A DNA stretch of 64,000 nucleotides from Tetrahymena thermophila SB210. Its lineage: Eukaryota > Ciliophora > Oligohymenophorea > Hymenostomatida > Tetrahymenidae. Below the pieces are notes generated by a model. The model made no database searches and was not told the DNA's origin. It saw nothing but the letters and a program-made list of their open reading frames with translations. The position numbers and the translations under genes were made by a program. The stretch covers positions 1 through 64,000 of the forward strand of contig NW_002476022.1 in the NCBI RefSeq assembly GCF_000189635.1, written 5' to 3'. Position 1 is the stretch's first letter; every line of letters begins with the position of its first letter. This document shows, piece by piece, positions 12,239 to 22,775 of this stretch.

Positions 12239-13183
12239 TCAAGCTTTTTTTATAAGTTTAATAGCAACAAAACATGCTACTAAAAAACAAAATGAAAAAG
12301 CTATTTTAATTTCAAAATAGCTAACATAACTATCTATCCATTAAAGTTCACTTTTCAAAGGACTTTCAAGTAAGCAACTCCACCCAATGCTATTAAGGCA
12401 ACTTGATAAAGTATTATAAGCGCAGTATTCATGAATTATCATATATATTATGCTAGCAAATCCAAAAGGATATTAATCTTTCCAATCTAATGCAAAAATT
12501 TATATAGGAGATAAAAAACAAAAAACAAGCCCTATAAAAGCTATAGCTACGAAATAATTACTATTTTAATTAAACTCTTCATAATTAAAACTGCAAAAAG
12601 GAGTATAAGGTATTTGATTTTCTAATTAAAGAGAATATTGAGCTAATTCTAATTGATTTTGTTCACATAAAAGTGTATATTAATCAAATTTACATAAGCT
12701 AACTGAGTCAAATGTAAGATCAGTTTTTCTCAATCCATAAAATTCATCTTTTTAAAGAAATAATCCTACTAAAGGAGTAGAATTACTATCATTTCTTTTT
12801 ATAAAAAAGCTAAAATTATCTTTAAATTCAATTGGCATTTTTTCATAATTTTCAATGTTTTTTTCTTTTGAAAATTTAATATCAGAGATAGGGCATTTTT
12901 ATGTTTTTTGATTAAGCTAAAAAGATAAACCATTATATTAGCAATCGTAGCTAGAAATATTCTTCTATTATTATTATTATTATTATTATTATTGCTGATT
13001 TAGATAAACAAAATTCATAAAATAATCAATTTTATAGCAAACTTTGATTATATGTATTTTCTCAAATTAATCTTATAGAGGTATAAGTGAATTTCCAGCT
13101 ATATTAATTTAATCCTCTTAATCCTTATTATAAATGGTTATTTTATATTCATTTAGAAGAGTTTCATCATAATTACAGCTCAT
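12239..13183 (-). CDS. Array family membrane protein, copy C
   Basis: An intronless 314-residue frame, start MSCNYDETLLNEYKIT. It has the same plan as copy A: a soluble N-terminal domain with a poly-Gln run near residue 70 (encoded mostly by TAA), the conserved core SNSTPLVGLFLQKDEF, then three hydrophobic segments. The stretch GWSCLLESPLKSELQWI before the last membrane segment is identical to copy A, while the preceding 60 residues differ strongly. Function unknown; intact. Confidence 0.75.
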
Positions 13184-14411
13184 TTAATCTTAAATTATTC
13201 TTATATCTTAAATGTATCTTTTTTCAAGATTTTTGCTAAAAAATCTATATTTGCTTTCAAAGGATAAAATAGATTTTTTTATGAAAATGAGATGTACATA
13301 TTAAATTACGAACATAATTATAAAGATACCAAAAGAAATCTTTAAATAAATTAATAATCTTTATTTTACTTTATCAGATAACATTTTTACTTTAATTATT
13401 CTTTTTTAATATAAAATAAGTATAAACAAATTTTTAGGCAAAACAATTTAAAAAAATATTTATGAGATTAAATAAATATTATCTATTTTTTTTTCTGATC
13501 ATATTTTAAAGAGATCAAATTAACACTTTTTATTTTATATTAGATATATAGTAAAAGAAATTTTCTCTAATTACCCTATTTCTTCATAAATAAACATTTT
13601 CATTAATGCTTTAAACAAGATATAATAAAAAATATCAATCTATCAAATTTACCAATAACATAAAACTAATCATAAAATAATTTTTTATTTATAATGTTTT
13701 ATATTATTAAATCTTTATAATTCATACACTTAGGTAATTATATAGCAACACAATTTTTAAAAAGTTATTTTTAGTATCTTTATTCCTTTATTATTCGTTA
13801 TCACTAGATCTTTCTGACATATCAATCAATAAGTTATTAATTTTTCATGCATTTTTTATTTTTATACAACAAAATAAATTTAATTGACAGACTATTTTGT
13901 AAAGCTTAAAAAATATTTTTTTCAGCATAATATTTTCTAAAATTAAAAAAAAATTATACTATCTAAATTTGAAAAAAGTAAATCATTACATATTAAAAAA
14001 TTAGTTAAGATGCAAATGGATGAAGTTGTAGCAGATCAAAGTTGATTAAAAAAAATACTAAATAATTGAAATTGCTCCATCTCTCTCAACAAATTTGACT
14101 TTATTAAGAATTAAGGATATTTTAAAGTGTAGAGAACTGTTAAATCGTCTATAACTAAAACAAATCTTCATGTTGAAACTATGCAGATTATAAAATAAAA
14201 AATTTTATTTTAAGTATATTATAGAAAAAGTATTTTATTGGTAATTTAAAAAATTTTATAAAATTTATAGCATTTAAACGGTAAAATCTAATAAGTAAAG
14301 CTTCAGTAGTAATGTTGATTGATTATCAGAGTTTTGTTTTAATCATTAAGATAAATGATATAAGTTAAAGAAAATTATATAATTGAATAGGAGAGAAGAA
14401 GAGCTTTAGAA
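13184..14411. other. Noncoding flank of array unit C
   Basis: AT-rich spacer homologous to 10449-11660. It ends at GAGCTTTAG, where it joins unit D directly. No open frame of interest. Confidence 0.6.
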
Positions 14412-14852
14412 AAGTTTCATCATAACTAACTACTGCTTATTTAATCATAAATTATTCTCACATCTTAAATATATCTTTTTCAATATTTTTGCTAATAAAT
14501 TGATTTATTTATTTTTAAAAATTGACTAGACTTAATTTCAAATGTAAGATACCAAAAACTATCTTTTAATAATCCTCAATTAACTTTATTAGATAATGTT
14601 TTTACTTTAATTATTCTATTTTAATAGTTAATAAGTATAAACATATTTTTTGGCAAAAGAATTTTTTTAAATATTTATGAGATCAAATAAACACTTTCTA
14701 TTTTAGTATAGATAAATTATTAATAATATCAAATTAACCCTTTCTATTTGATATTAGACATAATAGTAAAATAATTTTTTTGTAATTACCCTATTTCTTC
14801 ATATAAAAAAACTTTCATCAATGGTTAAAAAAACTCCAAAATCAAAATTAAA
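14412..14852 (-). pseudogene. Array unit D, truncated: first codons plus 5' flank
   Basis: Only the start of the gene (a few degraded codons at about 14412-14440) and its upstream flank remain; the rest of the coding sequence is missing because unit C's flank joins here. The right end at about 14852 is where homology with the unit B flank stops and unrelated coding-like sequence begins. Confidence 0.65.
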
Positions 14853-15466
14853 TTTTTTCCCCCCTACAAAATATCAATTTCTCATGTTCGAAAAAAAGAG
14901 AAAGAACGGTAATTCTATTATAGAGAAAAACCTTGTAATAATTCAAAAGAAAAAAAAAGAGAAAAAAAAGATGAAAATAAATTTAAATTATACCCAAAAA
15001 AGAAAAAAAGGAAGGGTATTTATATGAAAACAATGGATGGGGAGTTAAACAACGTAGAGGTTATTAATAAAATAGGGACTATGTTCGAATATAATTTCAG
15101 AACCACTAAAATCTTTTATTAACTGTGATAATGAGGAAGATTATGACAAAGAATTTTATGAATTATTGAATTAAATATTACTAATATATTGGAGGAAGAA
15201 ATTAAAATAGAAAAAGAAAGATTAAAAAAGACTGCTATAGATATAATCGAAAATTTTACCAAAGAAAGGAGAATAGACTACAAAGACTTGAAAAGGTAAA
15301 TAGAGTATTATTATTTTTAAGATATTGAAGATTAAATAATTAAATGGTTTATAGATAAAAGTTAAAATAGAAGGTGTTTTAGTGATAATTCTGATTTAAA
15401 ATTTTAATAAAAAAGAAGTTAAAGACTAGAGAATAATAAGAAAAATAAAAAAGACCATCACATTGA
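14853..15466 (+). pseudogene. Decayed coding remnant, lysine-rich
   Basis: Several consecutive coding-like stretches lie in different frames. The first is a Lys/Glu-rich run ending in MKTMDGELNNVEVINKIGTM. The last, from about 15178, reads NILEEEIKIEKERLKKTAID, then RRIDYKDLKRQIEYYYFQDI, and stops at TGA 15464-15466. They read like one protein with introns or frame changes between its parts. I found no intron pair that joins all of them, so I treat it as broken. The open frame beginning at 14821 is not the true start: its first ten codons lie in the array flank. Function unknown. Confidence 0.4.
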
Positions 15467-15592
15467 GAGATGAAATAAAATAAATCCCCATGATGCTTAT
15501 ATATAATATATATAAAAAAATAATAAATTGTAAAACTACTTTATGTTTTATATTTGTGAAAGAAATAAATAAGTAATATAATAAATATATTT

Positions 15593-16297
15593 TCATATTT
15601 AAAGATATATATTAAATTAACTATTATTATTTAAGATAATTGATTATGCTTATGCATTACATATAAATGTGAAATTTGGGTTATATACTATTAATAATTA
15701 TTAAATATTTTTATTAACACAGTTGGTTATACACTTTAGTTTAAAGAGAATTTTTATTTAAGAATGAAAATTTTTTTCAAAAGTTTATTTTTTCATCCTC
15801 TTAAACATGCTTACCCACTTTACCTACTTAAAATCTTCTTCTTTAAGTTCATCATAAAAATTTTCTCTAAATTAAATTCTCAATTAATATACAATTATAA
15901 TTGAAAAATAAAAAAATTACTCGACTTACAATTTCTTATCTACAATAAAAATATATTTATTAATTATTTCATCTAAATTTTTATTTGAAAATTCTTCTTT
16001 AATCTTCTAAAAATCTAAATTTCTTTATTATTTAAGTTTAAATTATTAATTAAATAATTGTTTTAAATATTTTTCATGATGTAAACTATTAATATAATTG
16101 TTTTTCTCATTATACTATTTATTAAGCTACATATTAGCTTTGTCTTATTCAATCGTCACTAAAGCATAAATAAAATCTTTTAAATAAGGTCTATTGTTCT
16201 ATAATAAATTATCATTTAAATATAGTTTAAATAAAATTTAATATACATATTTAAGTGTTGATAGTAATACAGAATGAAATAAATGCCTCTACCCCAT
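15593..16297 (-). CDS. Hypothetical protein, uncertain
   Basis: A 234-codon frame opens at ATG 16297 with TGA at 15593-15595. The middle (EKYLKQLFNQQFKLKQQRN, then KIKEEFSNKNLDEIINKY) looks like a coiled coil. A good GTAAGT donor and TTTAG acceptor lie inside, so a spliced form with a different C-terminus is possible. A frame of this length can arise by chance when TGA is the only stop, so confidence is low. A short frame just upstream (MSSKISFNKLWNKIYQLTIK, from about 16445) may be a first exon. Confidence 0.3.
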
Positions 16298-16445
16298 TAT
16301 TACTAGTTTCAAAATAATCCATAAGATGCCTTTTTCTGTAATAGTTAATCATTTACAGATTAAAATTTGATTCTTTTAACCAATTCTTTTATAGTAAGCT
16401 AATAAATCTTATTCCATAGTTTATTAAAACTAATCTTTGATGACA

Positions 16446-17048
16446 TGAAATAATTTTTCAAGACTCTCAAGTGGGAGAAAACTGAGCTGTAAAAGCTATG
16501 ATATTAGTTAAAAAGTACTGTTAAGCTTTTAAATTTTTGAGTCCTTTAATTGCAGCTCTTCTCCGTAGATTTTAAGATAGATGATAGAGAGAGACAACCA
16601 AAGATATAGCAGTTTGGAAACTCTAGCTTAAGAGAATTATAAGGCGTCTTTTCTTTTTTTTTAAAATAATGAAAAGTAGAATAAATTTAAAAATAAAAAA
16701 TAATACCAAAATCACAGGTAAAAATGCGTATTTATCAATCTACTTTAAGTAACTATTTAATTTTAATTTTACACTCTGCTCTAGCACTCTAATATAATTT
16801 TTATGACTATCCAGTCATTAGAATATGATAAACAGGTATGTATAAATTTGTTTATTTATTTATCTATTTATCTTTTATTAAAAATATAAGGAGTTAATTC
16901 CATCCTTTTGGCACTTTGTAATTACCATCTAAGAAAAATTAGTTATGGTTATTATCTATCATTCTTCTTAGTTAGAATTTGGATGCAAAGTATATTTTTC
17001 TGCCAAGTTGCTTATACTAATAAACAAAAAATGAGTTAGTTACCTTTA
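16446..17048. other. Gene-poor spacer
   Basis: AT-rich sequence with short frames only. No supported gene. Confidence 0.5.
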
Positions 17049-17118
<70 letters not shown>

Positions 17119-17119
17119 T
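17049..17119 (+). repeat. CTGT/GTCT tetranucleotide microsatellite
   Basis: About 17 perfect copies of GTCT in a row, with no interruptions. It lies in noncoding DNA left of the virus-like element. Confidence 0.95.
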
Positions 17120-17595
17120 CTAAATCTACTTTTTTAAGATTATTGTTTTATCTTGTATTTTCTGTTGTTTTAATAATTTCATGTTTATTTGGATCTATCA
17201 ATATAGTATTCTTATTTGTAATAAGTTAATTATATATAAATTATGGAGAAAGATTCGGTAAATTAATTGCAATATTTATAGCAAGATTTTTTAATTTTGA
17301 TGGAGTAATCTACGAGAGATTAGATAAGTAGCTGTTTATATAATTTCAAGTAAGGTATTACTTAGTATTTAAAAGATTTTATTTTAATTCTTAAATCAGT
17401 CTCCATTTTACTTTTCTTTTATCTTAAATCTAAAGATATGATAAATTATTACTTGTATAATAAATTATAAGAAATTTTTTTAATTTAAAATTTTCAATTT
17501 TCAAATTAGAAATTATGATTTAATAAATAAATTATGAAAAGATAACCAAATAGATTATTAATAAAAAATTAAATTATACATAATGGAATAAATTA

Positions 17596-18459
17596 TCAAT
17601 ATATAAATAACAAATTTAAAGTATACCTACTATTAGTTTTATGAATTATTTTTATAATAAATAAAATTGCATGACAAAAAGCATGAGCGATATTCCAAAA
17701 CTAAACAAAAAAAGAAAGTAATAATTACAAGTTTATAATAATCACGGTAACCAAATTGTAAAATTACTACAAAATGAGAAAGAAAAAATTCAAGAATCCA
17801 TCAACAAAAACAATAACTCTAAAAGGTATTTTATAAATATTAAATGATAATTCAACAAACTTTTACTCATCCATATTAATATATTCATCATTTATACTTT
17901 TTAAAAATTTAACATTTTGTGTATTAGGGAGAATTATAAAATCAAAATTGTTTCTTAATTTTGGAGGCATTAATTTATCATATTATATCGCAATAACTAA
18001 TGTTATCTTATAATGTCTTCCTTCGAATAACAATTTAGATACGTCATCTCTTTGTAACCATTTTGTACTCGAAACACAATCATCCATCAATATGAACACA
18101 TGCCCTAATCCTTCATATCCGTGTTTATCCATTAGTTTTTATTATATGTTAAATATTTTCTAATCGAAAAAACCTTCTTATTATACATCTTATAAACCAT
18201 AAATGAACATTCTAGGAATAAATTATGAATAGAAAGGTTTATTATCAAATTCTGTTCCCGAAATTACAATACCAAATTCAAATTCATGACCTATCTTAGT
18301 CATTAAATCTCTTAAAATATAACTTTTTCCACAACCGGATTTTCCTATAAGTAATATTTTCAAAGGATTGAAATATTTAATTTTTTTTCCATTTTAATTT
18401 TCTCTTGTATAGAATTTTTCTTTATGTTGAAAACTTTCTAAAATTAAATTAGCTGACAT
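17596..18459 (-). CDS. A32-like genome-packaging ATPase of the virus-like element
   Basis: The frame from ATG 18459 reads 287 codons to TGA 17596-17598. Walker A is IGKSGCGKSY at about residue 38. Walker B is HVFILMDDC at about residue 119. A sensor-type stretch IAIQYDKLMPPKLRNNFDF follows near residue 155. This order and wording are typical of packaging ATPases of the FtsK-HerA group in Polintons and large DNA viruses, which drive DNA into capsids. The recognisable domain ends near 17870; the last 90 codons are F/I/L-rich and overlap an opposite-strand frame, so the true 3' end is uncertain. Confidence 0.8.
17671..17847 (+). CDS. Possible 58-residue protein, antisense to the ATPase tail
   Basis: A frame starting MTKSMSDIPKLNKKRKQQ and ending at TGA 17845-17847 has ordinary Lys/Asn/Gln-rich composition. 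It overlaps the weak 3' part of the ATPase frame on the other strand; probably only one of the two is real. Confidence 0.25.
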
Positions 18460-18739
18460 TTTTATATTTATGTTTTTTATATAATTCAATGTAAATATTT
18501 AAAAATTAAATTAAATTGTAAATTATATGAAATTAGTTATAGATAAATTTAAGTCAGGCCGACCAAAACAAGTTAATTGTTATATTTTATTTACAGATAA
18601 AATATCGTTTATACTTTAATATTTTTTATTTTTTATTTTAGTTTATTGTGTTGTCAAACATTTAATTTAAACATTCAAATCTATTCCGTAAGGAATTGCT
18701 AAATTAATATAATAAATAATAAGTGAGATTGTTTAATTT

Positions 18740-18892
18740 ATGATAGGTGTTTCAGATTGTGTTGCGAACAAAGGTATAAATTCTTTGTTGAAATCGGTTA
18801 GAGTTTTTGTTAAGAATTTAGGTAGAGTTGCAATTCAAATAATTGAAGGATTATTTGATGCGATTAAAGATTTTATATTTGATTTATTTTGA
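18740..18892 (+). CDS. 50-residue amphipathic protein in the virus-like element
   Basis: The frame starts MIGVSDCVANKGIN and continues as a predicted amphipathic helix rich in V, L, F and K (LLKSVRVFVKNLGRVAIQ), ending in IKDFIFDLF. The codons are more G-rich than the surrounding spacer. Small amphipathic proteins occur in virions of related viruses, but no assignment can be made. It is convergent with the 199-residue gene, with a long inverted repeat between them. Confidence 0.45.
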   Translation: MIGVSDCVANKGINSLLKSVRVFVKNLGRVAIQIIEGLFDAIKDFIFDLF

Positions 18893-18897
18893 GTTGT

Positions 18898-19020
18898 TTT
18901 TATTTTTATTTTTATTTTTATTTTTATTTTTATTTTTTCTTATTTCCAAATGAATCTAAATTAAAAATAAAATAAAATAAAATAAAATAAAATAAAATAA
19001 AATAAAATAAAATAAAATAA
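18898..19020. repeat. Inverted pentanucleotide tracts: (TTTTA)n facing (AAAAT)n
   Basis: About eight TTTTA/ATTTT units at 18898-18937 are followed, after about 28 bp, by twelve AAAAT/AAATA units to about 19020. The tracts are complementary and could fold into one long A-T hairpin. They lie exactly between the convergent ends of the 50-residue and 199-residue genes, where a shared transcription end would be expected. Confidence 0.85.
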
Positions 19021-19063
19021 AAATTTAAAATAAATTTAAAATAAAATAAATAAAAATAATCAA

Positions 19064-19663
19064 TCAATCACCTGGTTAAAATAAACCTCCGCAAGAATCA
19101 CATAAATAATTTATAATATGAGTTTCTTTTTATGAAGTTATTAATCTCATCTATGTTACTTTCTATTCTTCGGGACAAAATATCATATCATTATAAAATC
19201 TATTATCTATAGTTATAGAATCATTAATATTTAATCCATTTTCATCCTAATTAAATTCTATTGTAAATAAATTTTATGGTAATATAAATTTATTCTAAGG
19301 ACATCTATTTATACATCTCCAATGATATTATAAATTAAATTAATTCTAAAATAAAAATGTATAAACACTGAAAATATATTCATCAATAATAATCTTTTTC
19401 TTTTTTAATTCTTTTTTTAATTCCTCGAATTAGAATTATACTTATCCTTATATTTCAGAAAATTTCTTTTTTATTATTTTATTTTTTTAATTTTTATCAA
19501 CTTAAAATTGACAATATTAATCTATGAATTCTTATAGAGATAATTTTTTTTTGTTGAATTATTATTTTTCCAAATTTGTCTAGATATCCATCATTGAACC
19601 GCATTGGCAAAATAATTTCTATTCTTTTACAAATTTATTCTAAAGTTGATTATCAGATTCCAT
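19064..19663 (-). CDS. 199-residue Cys-rich protein of the virus-like element
   Basis: An uninterrupted frame from ATG 19663. Cysteine pairs at CQCG (about residue 21), CINRC (about 127), FCPEE (about 165) and CDSCGG (about 190) suggest a zinc-ribbon or similar metal site. The middle is Lys/Gln-rich. Function unknown. Confidence 0.6.
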
Positions 19664-19764
19664 TTAATTATTAAATTATTTAATTTGTTTTGAATTGAGT
19701 TATATTATATATATTATTCTTTGTATTTTATTTATAAGTATTTCAATTTTTTATTTATTTTTTT

Positions 19765-19983
19765 ACCCGTTATCAACATAAACCAAAACAAAATATTGCT
19801 TTTAATATACTCAAAATTAAGTCCCAGATATATGATACTAAAGCATCAAACACACCATATACTATCTTACCGGAATTTTAAATTAAATTAGGAACTAATT
19901 ATTTAAAAAATTTAACAACTAAATTTAATAATTATTTTGAAACACAAGAAGATACATTAGTTAAAAATTTAATTAATTCTTGA
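19765..19983 (+). other. Short plus-strand open stretch without ATG
   Basis: Seventy-three open codons read RYQHKPKQNIAFNILKIKS... and end at TGA 19981-19983. Composition looks protein-like, but there is no start codon in frame, so it could be an exon, a fragment or chance. Confidence 0.25.
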
Positions 19984-20248
19984 ATTATATTTTAAATCAT
20001 TTTAAATATCATATTATTATAATCTCTAAATTAATTTATCAAATATTTTATAAAAATATAAATTAGTATAGAAAAAAGAAGATAAGTTATAATTTAACTT
20101 ATTTTTAAAGTGAAATTTATATAAGGATTAATCTATTTTCCTTTTCTTAAAAATTCATATAAAATTTTATTGCTTTTCATTTTATTTATTTATATAAATA
20201 TTTTTATTTATTGTCACTTTGCGAATCATTGATTGAAATAACTCCATT

Positions 20249-21751
20249 TCAAATCATAAAATATAACATCGCACATAATTTTTGTTAAAGATTAATCATC
20301 AATTGAGTAATTTAATTATTTCCAAATCTGGATTAAATTGATAAAGCATAGCAGAAAATATATAATGCCTTTATATTGGAACTTATACACATAACAATTA
20401 GTCCTATTTAAATTTGTCTTATATTATCTAAAATATTTTAAAATATTTTTATCTGTTAATCTTATGATTCTTATGATTAAATTAATTATATAAGTTTATA
20501 AATATCATAAATAATTTACTCTGATTTTTCTATATTTTCTATTTCATCTAATTTTTTATATTATAATTATTAATAGAAATTTTCATTTTCAGCTTGTTCA
20601 ATAATTTCAGAATCAAAAGGAAATAAATTAAAATTATAACCTTAAATAAGTAACTCTGATTATTATAATAATTACAGAGAATAGGGAAATTAAATATGAT
20701 CAAAAACATATTCTAATTTAATTCTGTGTTAGAATAGTGATAAATTGCAAATATCATAAATAGATGGTTAATTTTAATCGATCTTGAAAGCGCTAATTAA
20801 TTTCAATGTTTTCAAATCAATGATATCATTTCCGAATCTGGAATTGAAAAATTCTTATTGATTTATAATTGTTAAATCATCTTTTTATAATTATTATTTT
20901 ATATATTATTTAAAATTGATGACAAAAGCTTCTACAAGATTAAATTCGAATTTATTTTTACCTGTTTAAGTTATTTTCATATGATACTTAAAATGATGAA
21001 AAGATAATTTTATTTAATAAACTCCAATAGAATTAAATTATTTAATGATATAAAGACTGAATGATGTTTAATTCTTAGATTGGCAAAAATATTGATCTTT
21101 TTTATTAAATGTAAATTTTTCTGTACAGTTTACTTTATTATCTTTTCCAAGTATTAAGAAAAGAAGTATAATATATTTCTCATTAAAATGATCATCATCA
21201 TTATTATTAAACTTATTTATGTAATTTTTTAAATCTTTAACAGTGAAATTTTTGCCTTGAAATTCTTTGTTAATCTATTATATTTATTGTATAAACATTT
21301 AAATTTTGCAAAATACTTGTAAATCTTTTTGGTATAGTTGTTCATGTGGAAAATAATATTGAGTTGCATATTTATTATTTAATTTTTCTTTTAATGATAT
21401 TTTTTTTTTATTTTGATCTTCTTTTCTAAATTATTTGATTCTAGATAAATCTAGATTTTTTATCATATCGAAGAATTATTTATTATTTTCACATTCAATA
21501 AATTCTTAGAATTATTATATTCTTTTATTGTAAACATTTATATTTTACTAAATTTGTTACTATATTAATTAGTTAAATTAGTCATTTGTTTCATCTTCAT
21601 TTAAAGTTAATTGGAAATTATTCGGCTTCGAAGAATAGAAGAAATTATCAGCAATTCCTATAATATTTCCATATAAATTAACATAATATTATACAATTCC
21701 ATAGATGCTTAAATTAGAATCTGCTATTAATAATTGTTTATTTTCTTACAT
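20249..21751 (-). CDS. 500-residue protein of the virus-like element, function unknown
   Basis: One open frame starting MQENKQLLIADSNLSIYGIV. It is Asn/Gln/Ile/Phe-rich, with a short DDDD patch near residue 180 and no visible membrane segment, P-loop or zinc site. Size and position near the ATPase would suit a structural (capsid-type) protein, but I see no motif that shows this. Confidence 0.6.
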
Positions 21752-21841
21752 TTAATTTTATTATTTTATTTGTTTTTGTGTATAAATTGATTATATTTTT
21801 TATATTATATTTCAATTGTTTCACATTTCAATTTTTTATAT

Positions 21842-21876
21842 TTTATTTGAGATTTGAGATTTGAGATTTGAGAATT
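21842..21876 (+). repeat. Heptanucleotide tandem repeat (TTTGAGA)n
   Basis: About four and a half copies of TTTGAGA in the spacer between the 195-residue and 500-residue genes. Confidence 0.85.
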
Positions 21877-21954
21877 AAAAAATAAATAATTAAAATAATT
21901 AAAATTAAATTCAAGTCAAATCAATAAAAAACAAATAAAAAACAGATAAAAAAA

Positions 21955-22542
21955 TCAAAATAATAATTCATCAATCTAATCATAATCGAAATCTTCTTCA
22001 GGTTATGCGTTTTAACTATCCTGATTATCTGATGAAAACCCAGAATATGTGGTATCGTTATCTTAGTTTATAGTATAAAAAGTTTCTTTATCATATATAC
22101 TTTAATCATATTCACTATTATCTTCCTCTTCTACACTAAAAATTTAATTTACATGCATTAAAAGTGGTAAAATATATTATTTATTTTCGTTCTAATTATA
22201 ATCTAGTTCTCTCAATGCCCTTGAAAATAAGAGAATATATTTTACAGTATTATTCGCTTGATCTAGATCATATGAAGAAGGAATAAGAAACTTAATGTCA
22301 ATCAGAACCTAATTATAATAATCCAACTAAATCTATAATTTTACTTTCTATTATTTATAAATTAAATTTATTATTTATTCATTCTAATCAAAAGTTTATT
22401 TTTTTTCTATGCTTATTTATTATTATTGAGAATCTTAGATTTTTAGCATGAATTTGTGTATCTAACTTAATATTTTACTATATTCAAATTCACCTTGATA
22501 TTCATAATTATATATTTAGTAATATGTTGAAATTTAGATCAT
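21955..22542 (-). CDS. 195-residue acidic-tailed protein of the virus-like element
   Basis: An open frame starting MIQISTYYQIYNYEYQGEF. The N-terminal half has Gln-rich helices; the last 70 residues are Asp/Glu/Ser-rich (SVEEEDNSEYD, then EEDFDYDQIDELLF). A T-rich box upstream of its start is shared with the 944-residue gene. Function unknown. Confidence 0.55.
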
Positions 22543-22599
22543 TTTTGATGTAATTTTTTGTTATTTTTTCTATTGTTTTATTTTATATTTAATTTATCA

Positions 22600-22690
22600 T
22601 TCCTATTATTTTTTTTTCATTTTTTTAATAAATTAATAAAAATATAATTTTTATTTTTTTTTATTTATGTTTTTATTTTTTTTTATTTTT
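22600..22690 (-). promoter_or_regulatory. Shared upstream box, copy 1
   Basis: The stretch TTTTTTTAATAAATTAATAA, followed by AAATATAATTTTTATTTTT, lies 60-150 bp 5' of the 195-residue gene. A nearly identical string lies the same way upstream of the 944-residue gene. Position and conservation suggest a common promoter signal of the element; this is inference. Confidence 0.4.
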
Positions 22691-22775
22691 TTTTATTTTT
22701 TTTATTATTTTTTTTTTCTTTTTTTTAAATTTAGATATAATATCGTAAGTTCATAAATTCATTACATGTAGCAGC

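Larger units (their letters stand above)
7560..14852. repeat. Tandem array of a duplicated gene unit (units A-D)
   Basis: Four related blocks follow one another in the same orientation. Unit A covers about 7560-8950, B about 9380-11660, C about 12115-14410 and D about 14412-14852. Each full unit is a roughly 0.95-kb minus-strand gene followed on its 5' side by over 1 kb of shared noncoding DNA; B and C share this flank up to a block ending GAGCTTTAG. Unit A loses the flank near 8950. Unit D keeps only the first codons and about 0.4 kb of flank. The array arose by tandem duplication and partial deletion. Confidence 0.85.

Noticed and set aside
14821-15027. Open frame starting MVKKTPKSKL
   Set aside because: Its first ten codons lie in the conserved noncoding flank of array unit D, so the ATG is not a real start.
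17049-17119. CTGT tract as a terminal repeat of the virus-like element
   Set aside because: No matching tract is seen at the other side of the element, so it is treated as a plain microsatellite.
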